Source: Pisolithus tinctorius (lineage: Eukaryota > Basidiomycota > Agaricomycetes > Boletales > Pisolithaceae). From it: 64,000 bases of DNA. Position numbers and translations under genes: made by a program. The notes under the pieces are model-generated. The model did no database searches, was not told the DNA's origin, and saw only the letters and a list, made by a program, of their open reading frames with translations. Of this stretch, positions 10,830-22,559 are shown one piece after another; within the stretch, counting starts at the first letter, position 1; each line of letters begins with the position of its first letter. The stretch is from positions 5,828,001 to 5,892,000 of the forward strand of contig JANFAH010000002.1 of the NCBI GenBank assembly GCA_024663395.1. The letters run 5' to 3'.

Positions 10830-12297
10830 CTATGGTAACTTTATAATCTTTGGCTGCACCAGCTCCGCACTTCCTGCCACTCGGGCTGCACCATCCGCGT
10901 TAGCAACTTCCTCATCCATGCTCTTCGATCGCAGAAACACCTCATCTGCAAGCGCATCGAGGAAGAAAGATGGAACGGCGAGGAGATGCCCAGCATAAAA
11001 CGTGATTTTCATCGACAGGTGATTTTTCTTTCTCTGTCCGTTTTCCGTGCCATCTTCGTCAAATAGGGCATTCATGTCGGTGAATACCCTAAGGGCATCT
11101 GCGCGTGGGTGTTCTGATGGTAGCGAATGAGTCTGTGCAACCCCACCAACTGGGTCTTCAGCGACTACCACCTTCCGAGGTCGAACGAGTCGGGAAACAT
11201 CGCCTAAAAGCACGGCCATGGTACGAAGCTCTATGCTCCCCTGGGAGTAAACGTTAGTAATTCGAGGAGAAAGATTCCATAGACTCACAGGATCTAACCT
11301 TGCCCAGACGTCCGTAACAGCACCTGTTAGCGTGACGTGCAATAACTTGGATTGGCGATCCGCGATGAATGGAACCGCACGGGCTATTAGCCTCCGAGCC
11401 TCCCTCTTGTCCTGCCAGGAATTGCTTGAGGAAGAAAGTGGGGATATTGACAAGTGCCGAGTGACATATGCATAGCCTATACTGCATAGGAACCTTAGAC
11501 TTTGCCGAGTGGAATTTCTTCATGACTTACAACACAGCGCAAATATTATACAGCAGCGAAGGGGACTCCGGATTCCATCGTCTAAGCCCTGGAGGTACCT
11601 CCATGAGGGGTGGCTGGTGACCATATCGAGTGGCGGCGGTATCCAGGTCATCGTTGGGAAGCTGCGGAGAGTCCCACCACGGTGCCTGGAGTTCTCTGTC
11701 GAGTTCCACGCTTGCGAGAAGGTTTTTGGCACGCTCCGAGGCAGGATCTCTCAGCAGCTTGAAGAACGTATCGCGCTCTTCCTTAGTGAGGCGGTCCAGG
11801 AGTTCATCTGCCGATGCCGACTCTGAACACCAGAGCGAAAATCAGTATCATCGGAGACGACGACATCGCGGGCACGTACCAATCTTTAAACCAGCTAGCC
11901 GTTTTTCCAGGCTTTCCGCATCGTCCTCATCGTCGGAGCAATGCGAAAATTCGTCGTGGTCTTGCAGACCTTCATCATCCAACCGTTTCAAAATCCCGAG
12001 TATTTTTTCATGCTCTTGGGATGTCTTCGAATAGTCTGAACTAATACTACTCGCGATCTCCTTCCGGTAGAAAGTCTCCGAGCATTGTGCATGTGTCTGC
12101 ACCCTCCGTCAGTATGATACTGTACCCTAACAAATTGAAGAAATCATGTCACCTCGGATCGAAAACATGCCAAATTGCAATACGGGACGTTGCAGGTTGG
12201 GCATGTGTACCTAGAAATCTGCTTGCGACAACTGAGACAGCCATAAGAGATGGCTTGAGAGCAGGCGGCAGACGTACATGCCACACCGTACTGTCAT
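10830..12297 (-). CDS. ZNHIT2-like HIT-type zinc-finger protein
   Basis: Six exons read on the minus strand: 12297-12278, 12231-12153, 12096-11880, 11822-11531, 11481-11289, 11240-10830. All junctions are GT-AG, phases agree, and the product is 403 aa. Residues 5-38 form a HIT zinc finger with ligands C5, C8, C17, C20, C25, C29, H35 and C38 (core CPTCNVPYCNLACF). A Ser/Asp-rich acidic stretch and a LDRLTKEERDTF-like helix follow. The C-terminal half has the YNICAVL...AYVTRHL and MKITFYAGHLLAVP stretches typical of the ZNHIT2 family. In animals ZNHIT2 works with the R2TP chaperone and U5 snRNP assembly; that role here is inferred from family. The last intron is 48 nt and reads through in frame. 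The 5' end faces the phosphatase gene at 12942. Confidence 0.88.
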
Positions 12298-12941
12298 GTT
12301 TGGGTCCAAGTGACGTAGCCAAATATGAGTAATTACAGCGAGTAGACCTTCAAGCATCAACCTTATATTCACGCTTTGCTTTTCTTCTCCTACATTTTGC
12401 CATTTGTTCCGTTCACTGCTAAGGGAGCTCAGGCCTCTCACACTCAGAACGTATGGACCGGTGGAATGAAAGGGACCCGCCCATGTATTCGATTGGATGG
12501 GTAATACCGTAGCTCATCCTGCGGAGTCGAGGTCGGTCAGAGTAGCCCATTCACTATACCAGGAATATGGTGATATGCGAGAGTTCAAATCACTATAAAT
12601 AATGATATGGGTAGGAGCCATAGGTGTGGATGCCATGATAATACTGGATGTTCCAGATATACCCCTCCAGATTCTATGCCAACAAGATCGACCATTGTTG
12701 AAATGAGCTCCCACGAGGAATCCTGACAGCCGATTCCTCAGAACACCCATCCTGGTCGGCAAGCCATAAAGCTATTAATGGCTGTAAGAATGACATAGTA
12801 TAAGCTGGTAGTACATCCAACATTTAGAAGCCCCCTAGCAGGCCCGACTAGAATTACCAAACGAGGGTATTTCTTAGAGGATGACCCCACTTTGTGTTAT
12901 ATTAGCAACGGCGACGGTGTCGGTCAACCATTCATGACGGG
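12298..12941. promoter_or_regulatory. Divergent intergenic promoter region
   Basis: This 644-bp gap separates the ATG of the minus-strand ZNHIT2-like gene from the ATG of the plus-strand 5-phosphatase gene. It must hold both 5' UTRs and both promoters, possibly shared. No coding sequence or repeat is visible and I could not place specific factor sites. Confidence 0.5.
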
Positions 12942-15900
12942 ATGGCAGACAATTCCGAAATCGAGTCCGCACCGACGCTGTCTATCAAGAGTCTGAAATC
13001 GAGATTCGAGCAGTTGGCACAGGAAAATGCAGTCTCAGTCTCCCCGCCCAAGTCGCAAAGTAGCAACCAGACGCTCTTGACTCCAGACCTGCCCACCCAT
13101 CGGACGCGGGCGTCAGTGGGGGGCGACGAGCGACCCAGCCAGTCTGAAGCGAGAGCACTGCGCACATCGATATCCGCGTCAGACATGAAAAAGGTGACCA
13201 GACGTGCACCTCCGCCCCCGCCCCCGTCTCGTGGCAGGAAACCCTCGCCGGCTGTGTCCCCACTCCTGCGTCCAGTACCCATCCCGGCTACCCGCCCAGA
13301 ACAGAGACCACAGGCTTTGCGGGACAGCGACGTCGGCGACGACCTTCCTCTTCAGGGAACAGTAGCTTCGCTTCGCAGCCGCCTTTCGTCGTGAGTGCGA
13401 TCCAGTTAGACGAACTTGAAGTAAATGTTGATGTCTCTCGGGCAGATCCGCCGCGGTTGTTGCATCCTCACCGCCGCGACCAACAACCCCAAAACCCTTG
13501 CCACGTCCGGCAGGGTCGACGTCACATAGTGACCCGTCCGTACATGAATTCACCCCTTCCCTCGTTCCAGTCCGTCATACAATGTCTGACCGCTCACCAT
13601 CTGCATCCTCGGTGACACTGGAAAGTCTAGACGATACCTTGGAGCTGGGACTTGTGATGGATGCTTCATCTCGCACGGGCAGCGTCGCCTCGCTTCGTGA
13701 TCGTTTCACGTATGTGCCATCCTCGTGATGTAGTGATAAATTGAATGTATATATGCACAGGGCTATGAGCATACCTACTTCTGCGACACCAAAGCCGCTC
13801 GTACGCGAAGATCGTCAAGCGTGGCATAGCGAACCAAACATTCTAGCTCCCACCAATCCTCCACCCACGCTTCTCTCCCGACGTCCGCCCCCACCCCCAC
13901 CTACCGGCCCAACACTCTTCCAAACCGAAGACGATTCGCAATTAACTAGTATCTCATCGCACAGCCCATTCTCAGATGACGAATCTATATTATCCGAAAT
14001 TACACCGCCCCTCAAACTTCCACCTCCACCTGCCATACCACCACGGAAGACGAACGGTTCGCCGAGAGCGTCGAATGGTGCAAGTAACCACGCCCGCAAA
14101 TTATCTGATGTTAGCAGTTCGAGCGACGGCTTTCCACCGTCGCCGAAACCGAAACCACCACCACGTCCGGGCGTACGTCTACCTCCTCGGCCAAATGGTG
14201 TCCCTCACGGAGCTCCTGTAGTCTCTTCCCCAATATCGTTACTCCCACCACCTCTCCCATCGCGACGCGTGACGCCAGATGAGGTTCCAGATATTCAATC
14301 TTTTGCACCGCCTCTTCCTGCACGAAGTGCACATGCCGCTCCATCTGGGAACGTCGCTGACCCTGCATGTGAGCGCAAGCTTCTCGGTAATAACAAACTT
14401 CTGCCCCCACCGACACGACAAATCGGCCTGGGCGATAAGCTCCCACCCGTACGTCGACCCCCTACTCCCTCGTCAGACGAGGAATCCGGAGAAGATGAGG
14501 ACCCGCGCGTGCGTACCGCCGACACCCTCCCAGACTCGAGTCGTTCGTCACGGCGCCCACCTTCGTTATCTTGTTTCGTTTACCCAGCATCCAGGATCCA
14601 AGTTCCCGCGCATTCGGGACAAGTTGCAATCGCGTCGCCGAGTGCGGTCATTGCAACACACCACCACATCAAATACCATGATTTATCGTGTAGCGACGTT
14701 CCACTATGGACAATCGATACCCGAGAGGCAGGTTTGCGCGAAGCCAAAGTGACGTGTCTAGAGTTTAAGCCTACAGCCGCGGTTTCGGACAGGTATCGAT
14801 ATGTCTGGGTGGGGACAAAGGAGGGCCACTTATTCGAGGTGGATGTCGGTGTGGGATCGGTGACGGCAACCAAGTTTGGGGTGCATGCATGTCAGGTGAC
14901 ACACATGTTTAGGTATGGGAGGATGATGGTGACGGTGGACGATGCGGGCAAGGTGATGGTTTTCGATCCAGACTCAGACGTTGGCATGGCCGCACGGATG
15001 GGCGAGGAAGACGTGAGTCTTGTGTACACCCAACCACGGGTGTACCGTACCGCGGAAAAACAGGATTTTGTGAAGATGTTGGGTGGGTTACTCTGGACCT
15101 CTGTCCGCACGGAGATGAATGGTACTGGGACGGCGTCCGTTCCAGTCATCAGGATATACGATCCGTTCGTCCCGGGCAGTGTTGCACGATGTGTCATGCC
15201 CACGCAGCGTGTGGGCGCAGTGATGTGCGGAACGCTCTTACCTTCCCATCCCGATCACGTCTACCTAGGTCACGAAGGCGGGTTTATCTCAGTGTGGAAT
15301 GTTGACACACCCGGTGGAACTCCAGAGTGCGTAGAAGTGATGAAGGTATCCGCTTCGGACGTGTTGTGCTTGGAAGGCGTGAACGATCGGTTATGGGCAG
15401 GTGGAAGGAAAGGTACGGTTTCGGCGTATGATGTGGGTCCTCGACCCTGGGTCGTGACGAATTGTTGGGAAGCCCATGATGGACTTCCCGTCTTGAAATT
15501 GTTCGTGGATCCGTCCGCGATCGAGAGGGTGGGAAGGTTGTGTGTAGTGAGCGTTGGACGGGACGAGCGTATGAGATTTTGGGATGGGTTGTTGGGGAGT
15601 GATTGGGTAGGTAAGTCAGACGGGCATTGGAAGCTGCGCATACGTTTTGCTCACTCTGCTTTTCTTTGCAGGCCAGGAATTGCTCAAGCGAGAACACGCT
15701 TTTAGCAAGTTCAGGAACCTTAACGTGCTCATCGTATCTTGGAACGTGGATGCGGCGAAACCCGACGCGTTATCGACCGACGCGGAGAACGCCCAGTTCT
15801 TCCAGAAAGTGTTCCAAAGCTCTGATGGCCCCGACATCATCGCGTTCGGGTTCCAAGAAGTCATTGATTTGGAGAGTCGGAAGATGGCCGCTAAAACTGT

Positions 15901-16998
15901 TCTTCTGGGAGGAAAGAAGAAAGGCGAGGATGGTAAGATCTCTGAAAAGGTGTCGTCGTCGTATAAGAGATGGCATGATCGGTTGGTTATGGCTGTTAAG
16001 ATGGCTATGCCACCGGATTCGCCGTACACGGCCATCCATACGGAGAGCCTGGTCGGATTGTTCACGTGCATATTCGTGAAGAATGCGCAGAGGGCGTCGG
16101 TGAAAGATGTTGCCATTACTACCATCAAGCGTGGGATGGGTGGTAGGTATGGGAATAAGGTGGGTGTAAGGTCATTGTGACGCCGAAATAATCTTACGGA
16201 GGGAGTGACGGCAGGGAGCGATCGTCGCGCGGCTCGTTGTGGACAACTCGTCTATATGCTTTATTAACTGTCACTTGGCTGCTGGTCAGGGACATGTACG
16301 CCAACGGAATGCGGACGTGGCGGCTGTGTTGGAGGAGAAATCATTGTTTCCACCATCTGACGCCGTTGAGGAGTACATTGATTTTGTCGGCGGTGGAGAC
16401 GGGTCGATGGTTTTAGACCATGAAATTGTCTTCGTGAGTTGTCTTACCGTTTCCACTTATCGTACATGTACGCTCGCTGGACAATGCTGACTCTGGGGCG
16501 TGGGTGTAGCTCAACGGGGATATGAACTACCGCATCGACCAGCGTCGGGAAACCGTAATTAACGCCATCCAGTCCGGAGAGCTGGAGTTGCTGTTCCCAC
16601 ACGATCAGTTGTTGAGAGAAATGAAACATAATCAAGGGTTCCGACTACGCGCGTTCCAGGAGGGGCCATTGATGTTCGCGCCGACATATAAATACGACCG
16701 ACGATCCAACGAATTCGACACTTCCGAGAAACGACGTACGCCCGCATGGTGCGATCGTATTCTATGGAGATCTCGGGATCCAGAGCGGGTCGTCCAGCTC
16801 AACTATCAACGGTACGAAGCGAATGTATCCGACCACCGACCTATTTCTGCCGCGTTCAAGGTGACGATTAAGTCTGTGAGACAGGATGTGAGGGCGAGGG
16901 AGAAGATGGAGGTGGGGAAGAGGTGGACGGAGATGGAGATGGAATTGTTAGAGAGTGCGAGAGAATTTTATGTGCAACAGGCTAGGACGTTGATATAA
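12942..16998 (+). CDS. Inositol polyphosphate 5-phosphatase with Pro-rich N-terminus and WD40-like region
   Basis: Six phase-consistent exons: 12942-13390, 13446-13709, 13761-15610, 15672-16159, 16215-16433, 16510-16998. The product is 1252 aa. Residues 1 to about 500 are Pro/Ser-rich and probably disordered. They contain three similar motifs, SLKSRFEQL near the start, ASLRSRLSS at the end of exon 1 and ASLRDRFT at the end of exon 2. Residues about 505-850 look like WD40/beta-propeller repeats (VWVGTKEGHLFEVD, VYLGHEGGFISVWNVD). The catalytic domain (about 870-1200) shows SWNVDAAKP, FGFQEVIDLE, INCHLAAG, LNGDMNYRI, PAWCDRIL and SDHRPISA, the standard 5-phosphatase metal, phosphate and His signatures. 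It should remove the 5-phosphate from phosphoinositides or inositol phosphates. WD40-plus-5-phosphatase architecture is known in plant FRA3-type enzymes and some fungi. Confidence 0.93.
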
Positions 16999-17427
16999 CG
17001 GCCACTGAGCATCGGACGAGAAGATTATGTGCAATGTTACATTATACCTGTGGAGAGTAATGTGGGGCTAAGGTCGATACTGGTAGATATGTTGGCATCT
17101 GTATGTAGCGCATGGACTTCTTGTTTGTTCAATTCAGCTGTTCCAAGCATCGTCGAGACTAGGGAAGGAACGATTGTAATCTTTGGTTTGCCTAAGAGAC
17201 ACTAGGTTCCAAGTATCCGCTCTGTTTACAGCGACATCCATATCGATAAACCAGAATTGACCAAATCCCGGGCAAGCGCTCAAGGTCCCCACCGCCGTCG
17301 GGAAGACATTTCTGCCCGAATGTCGAACCTTTCCCTTCTAGTAGTTCGGGTGCCTCGATAAGGCGTATATTGAACTTCGTGCGTCCCACCACTGTGTCAC
17401 TGAACAGCTTCTTGCCCTTGGCCTTCG

Positions 17428-19117
17428 ATGTATATTCCAACTGTGCTCAACGTCCTCCAGGTATCCCTCTCCCCACTGGCTGGGATCTTTGGGTTTGGCC
17501 GCCCTGCCAGCAATGACATTCACTCAGTGCATGGCTGGGACAAGTTCGGGGTTCTCTCGCCTTATCATGATAGATCGCACGTCCATGGAGTACGAGCAGA
17601 TTTGCCTGCTGATTGTACTGTCGACCAAGTCGTATTGGTATGTTTATCGGTGTCCAATTTGTATGGTGACCATGTCACTTATTCTGTACACTTGAAACCC
17701 CAGTTACACCGCCATGGTTCTCGTGGACCCGAGGGGGAGGAAGTCTATATCAACAAGCTAGTCGAAACCCTGGAAAATTCGAGCATTCCGCATCATTTAC
17801 CGCCTAGCTTGCGATTCTTGAACCACGGTTACAAGTCCGACCTCGTTCCAAAAAACTTGACAATTATTGGCCGCCAACAGCTGTTTGATCACGGCGTAGA
17901 GTGGGTACTATGGTATTGAGGTGTTCTGCTGGTCTGACCCGTAGTTGGCAAGGTTTGGACGCCACTACCCTGGGTTTTCGACAGACTTTGTTCTTTCGAG
18001 CACTTCACAGAGAGTCATAGATTCTGCCTTTTACTTCACACAGGGCATGTTCGGTCGAGAAGTGGATATCGTGACTGTGGACAAGCTTGGATTACCTGTC
18101 AATTGGATATTACCCTGGGAATCCTGTCCAAAGTTTAGCCCATGGTCGGAACTCGAAGTAAGCTGGAGTGCAGTTGATGCTGTAGGTTCTGATATGATGA
18201 GTGTTTACAGGCAGAACGAGCCACGTGGGCGAAGAAGTACATCCCTGTAATTAAGCAGCGGCTCAGTGCCCTCCTTCCTGGTGTCGAACTATCCGATGAA
18301 GACATCCGCGGAGCGTTATATGCATGTCCTTACGACCTCGCTGCTCATGACGTGTCTCCATGGTGTGAAGTATTTAAGCCCCATGAACTAGCTGCCTTCG
18401 AGTAAGAGTCTCACACAAGGTTTTCGGGAACACCTTACCGATTGTTCCAGTTATGAAAGCGACCTTGTCAGCGATGGGATAAGCGGGTACATATCAAGAA
18501 ATGATACAGGGCCTATCCTTGGATCTGTATACGTCAACAAGTTGATAGAACGGTAAGTTTTGTCGCTCTCTGAGAAGGTGTTGGTGAACTCTTTCATCGC
18601 AGTTTCAGTAATACCACTGGTGACGCTCGAGACCTTTACCTCGAATTTGGACATGACGTTACTATCTTACTTGTGTTATCTGCCATGAATTTGAACAAGT
18701 AGGTTTTCTTTCGTTCACACGAGACTGTCTTTCACACTCTTATTCCAGAGACATCATCCCTCTCACACCTGAGTACATGCCTCCCGACCGTAAGTTCCGC
18801 GGATCAGAACAGTCCCCGTTTGCCGCGCGGATGATCTGGGAGAAGTTTACTTGCAAGCACTCGTATGTAAATCTCGTCAATCCCGATTTTCAGCTTTGCT
18901 GATAATGGGCGACTAATAATGGTCCAGCTTCGAAGGCCCTCAGGTCCGTTTGCTGCTGAATGGGGAAACATACCGTTTGACCTCTTGCCAAAAATCTCTC
19001 AAAGACCTGAGATTCGGGACTTGCTCGTTGAGTGGGTTTGTGAAAGCAAACGTGTTCAGTACCAACATTCGCTATGGAGATGAGACCTGGAATGCTGCTT
19101 GTGTTGATAAGTATTAG
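17428..19117 (+). CDS. Histidine acid phosphatase (phytase-like)
   Basis: Eight exons with consistent phase: 17428-17637, 17704-17904, 17945-18157, 18211-18401, 18451-18552, 18603-18698, 18749-18862, 18928-19117. The product is 438 aa. The hydrophobic N-terminus could be a signal peptide, and the start at 17428 is tentative because a 5' exon might be missed. The catalytic RHGSRGP lies at the start of exon 2 and the proton-donor FGHD in exon 6, as in the branch-2 histidine phosphatase family that includes fungal phytases and acid phosphatases. Cys residues and Asn-X-Ser/Thr sites (NLT, NDT, NTT) fit secretion. It lies 430 bp downstream of, and in the same direction as, the inositol polyphosphate 5-phosphatase. 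Phytate or another phosphomonoester as substrate is inferred. Confidence 0.88.
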
Positions 19118-20208
19118 GGTCTCTTGGTTCATTAATGACTTATTATCACTGTAAGCATGAATATCTGGGTGCGGTCCTGTCATTTGTGTGTCGTGTGCTG
19201 TTCACATTATTGATATCTTTCTTACTGATCTTTTGTATATCCTTGTAAAGTGCCTAGCTACCTCCTGTCATCAAGTCTTATGTTGAAGTTGACTGTGTAC
19301 ATGCTCCAAATTGCCATCTAATGAATGGATGTTGCTGCAATCATCATTTTGAACTTCTGGCCATGAGACAAGGGATCACCTGTCATCACATAATGCACCT
19401 ACATTGTTCCATACAACATGGCCAGCAGAGGCTGACAATTGGTCATGTCTCATGGGCCATTAGAGGTTGAGCCCAACAAAGAGTAATCACTGTGTGGCAG
19501 GAGCTAGCCTAGATGATGTCATCCAGTTGTTGGAATTGATACTGGTTCTAGACACATCACATGACTTGTCATGTGCTATCATAGCAAGTTTTCCACTATA
19601 TAGTACCCTGTTATATGTAATACAATATGTCAATCTCACACTTAGAGTTTGTGATGGCATACTGAAAAAATCCATACTTGAAGTTTAGATCCTTCTCTAC
19701 ACATTTGCTCAGGTTTGAAGTCAGAGCAAATGTCTAATCATTGTGTAAACAATAAGTATGGTTGAATAGAAGATGTTGTCCAAGATAGGAAGTTATGTCA
19801 ACATGTGCAGTGCAGAGTGCAACTTTAAGTTCTGTCCTAATTTGCAAAACTGACAATACATGAAGTACTGCCAAAATTCCAGTAGCAAATCTTACTTCAA
19901 GTCTAGAATTAGTGTTCCTACACATGCCTACACATGAAGTTTTGCCATGGCCTGTACTAATTGCCCAACAGTCACCTGTTCATCACCCAATGATCACCCT
20001 GTGGTTGCACAATGATCACCCAGTGTGATCATTCATTTTCATGTAGATGTTCTTAGTATCTATATGTGTGTACATACACTACATTGGGTATCTGGTATCA
20101 GGCAATGGCTATCTCCATCCACAGAAATGGTTCCTCTGATACTTTCAGGCAGTCCTGTTCATGGTGAGTAAGCCCAGCAAGCCAAATGGAATCATAGATA
20201 GACTGTGG
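19118..20208. other. CpG-poor non-coding stretch
   Basis: CpG becomes rare immediately after the phosphatase stop codon and stays rare for about 35 kb. No ORF here gives a recognisable protein and I found no paired repeat. It is probably old, decayed repeat sequence. Confidence 0.45.
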
Positions 20209-20210
20209 TA

Positions 20211-21783
20211 CAGTGAGGGACAAAAGTGTTGCAATGTTTGTGAGGTGTGACTTGTTGCTGATGTAGCTCAGGCTATTCTGCACAGATAATCATGATACCT
20301 ATACCATTGGAAAGGGGTGACTCTATGCTTTCCAGAGCACTAAGGTTCAGTCAAAACAAAGCAATATGTGCTGAGATACACCCTATTCTTTCTGAAAAGT
20401 GCATTGCAACACTTTTGTCCCTGACTGGTGAAATCATGAAATGTGACCTTTTGATGGGATTGAGGGCATGGAGGATGGGAAAAAATGCTTACATAATAAA
20501 TGACATGATCATCCAGATGATTTGTCAGCATGTAAACAATGACAAACATTGGTCTTGTACCATTAATCCTCCCTCTTTTACCACAACTCATGAAATCATC
20601 TCTCTAGCTCACATGGTCATTTTCTCAAGGAATTCTTATCAAATACTGGTGGCCACCACAGTGCCATCAGTATAACATGCTCTCAGAACCATCAGTCCCT
20701 TAAAAAACCTGCTGTCAGTCATTTCCTGGACTGTTTCCCCCCCCATGCCTGATGTGTTCTGGGACTAATCAGTACTTGGAGGGCTGAAAATGTTATGGAG
20801 GTCAATCTGGAACTTCAGAACATGATATACAAACCAGTCCCCTCTCAACCAATGCATTTCTGGCACAGGAACACTGATATGGAAGTTGGGGTGAGACAAA
20901 ACCTCCTTGTACTCTGAGGACCATAAGAGGGTTCACTAGATCTTGCTCTGATCTGAACTGTAGATGACTGGGGAAGGATTATTTGGTCATATGTGACCAA
21001 AGGCAATATTCAGGGCCAGATGGCAGCACAGGATTCTGCTCCATGGCAGTTCAGTAGCATATCCTTCTGATGACACCCAGGGGTAAAGAGGATTTTGTCT
21101 TGCCCTAACTTCCATACCACTGTCCCTGTGCCAGAAATGCATTGGTTGAGAGGGGACTGGTTTGTATATCATGTTCTGAAGTTCCAGATTGACCTCCATA
21201 ACATTTTCAGCCCTCCAAGTACTGATTAGTCCCAGAACACATCAGGCATGGGGGGGGAAACAGTCCAGGAAATGACTGACAGCAGGTTTTTTAAGGGACT
21301 GATGGTTCTGAGAGCATGTTATACTGATGGCACTGTGGTGGCCACCAGTATTTGATAAGAATTCCTTGAGAAAATGACCATGTGAGCTAGAGAGATGATT
21401 TCATGAGTTGTGGTAAAAGAGGGAGGATTAATGGTACAAGACCAATGTTTGTCATTGTTTACATGCTGACAAATCATCTGGATGATCATGTCATTTATTA
21501 TGTAAGCATTTTTTCCCATCCTCCATGCCCTCAATCCCATCAAAAGGTCACATTTCATGATTTCACCAGTCAGGGACAAAAGTGTTGCAATGCACTTTTC
21601 AGAAAGAATAGGGTGTATCTCAGCACATATTGCTTTGTTTTGACTGAACCTTAGTGCTCTGGAAAGCATAGAGTCACCCCTTTCCAATGGTAGAGGTATC
21701 ATGATTATCTGTGCAGAATAGCCTGAGCTACATCAGCAACAAGTCACACCTCACAAACATTGCAACACTTTTGTCCCTCACTG
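20211..21783. mobile_element. Tc1/mariner-like foldback element (non-autonomous)
   Basis: A long inverted repeat centred at 20997. The arms 20211 to about 20866 and about 21128-21783 are nearly identical (one change noticed, ATA/CTC in a mirrored ORF), then similarity fades toward a short centre. The ends read CAGTGAGGGACAAAAGTGTT and its complement and are flanked by TA on both sides (20209-20210, 21784-21785), as in Tc1/mariner transposons. Inside each arm a second, inverted copy of the terminal motif occurs about 190 bp in (20402-20430 and mirror). A 127-codon ORF is present once per arm, but nothing resembles a DDE/D transposase, so mobilisation would need a helper. The palindrome could fold as one hairpin of about 650 bp. 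Confidence 0.8.
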
Positions 21784-21787
21784 TAAG

Positions 21788-22496
21788 TGTCATAACTGTG
21801 CATTCACTCTAGGTCCTTACTCACTCTGCACCATCTTCCACTGGTCATTCACTCACTCTGCACCAACTCTGCCCAACTTCTGTTGGTTATGAACCATCTC
21901 TGCTCCAACTGTTGTCAGACTTGTGTTGCTCTTCTACTGGACCGAGTGGGTCATCCTCTGAGGAGTCATGTGACTACCTTCAGACTTCTCCCTGACAGCA
22001 CACAGTCAGGTACTCCACAGTGTGCACACCACATGGTCCAGTGCCTGGACCATTTCCTTTTCTGGATGTTCTATGTTACCTGTTTGTATGTCCTCTGTCT
22101 ACCCTTCATTTGTCATCCAGGAAGTTTTTACTTGAAAATTTCTGGGTCTCTGTATGTCAGTTCCGATTCCAGTTACTGTACCTCTGTAGTAGTATAAAAG
22201 CATGTATCATACTCTGCCATTCCTCAGTATGAATATCAACTTAGTTCCTACTCCTTCTGTCTCTGACCTCTGTCTGTACTCTCCCTCTGAAATACGAGGG
22301 CTGAGATCGTGCAAGGGGGTAGTGCATGAGCTAAACCTGACACCTTCACTCCACTCCACCTTTGTCTTGGCAGACTTTGTTCCTGCCAAACACTCTGCCA
22401 GTCAGAGTTCTGCTTTCTTGTGTCAGACTTGCTTCCAAAGCCTTCTCTAGACCTTATATAGTGTCAGAGTTGGTTGGAGTAGGCCCAGACTTGACA
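21788..22496 (+). repeat. Solo LTR, family S, CpG-decayed copy (709 bp)
   Basis: It starts TGTCATAAC and ends CCCAGACTTGACA, flanked by perfect 5-bp duplications GTAAG (21783-21787 and 22497-22501). The left duplication overlaps the end of the foldback element, so this LTR inserted exactly at that border. It aligns along its length with the solo LTR at 26203-26916, but has about 4 CpG where that copy has about 47. Most differences are C-to-T or G-to-A at CpG sites. The ends resemble those of the gypsy LTRs at 37313 and 48125. Confidence 0.9.
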
Positions 22497-22559
22497 GTAA
22501 GCCTGGGACTGGAGTGTGCAAACTTTGGGGGTTTCCAGGTGCATGAATCCTCTGGATAG

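Noticed and set aside
11241..11288. Coding sequence inside the last intron of the ZNHIT2-like gene
   Set aside because: It is 48 nt and open, but has GTGAGT, ATTACTAAC and CCCAG signals and no family similarity. Retention would insert 16 residues.
20292..21702. Mirrored 127-codon ORFs on + and - strands
   Set aside because: They are the same sequence in the two arms of the foldback element, with no domain. Conservation follows from arm identity, not coding selection.
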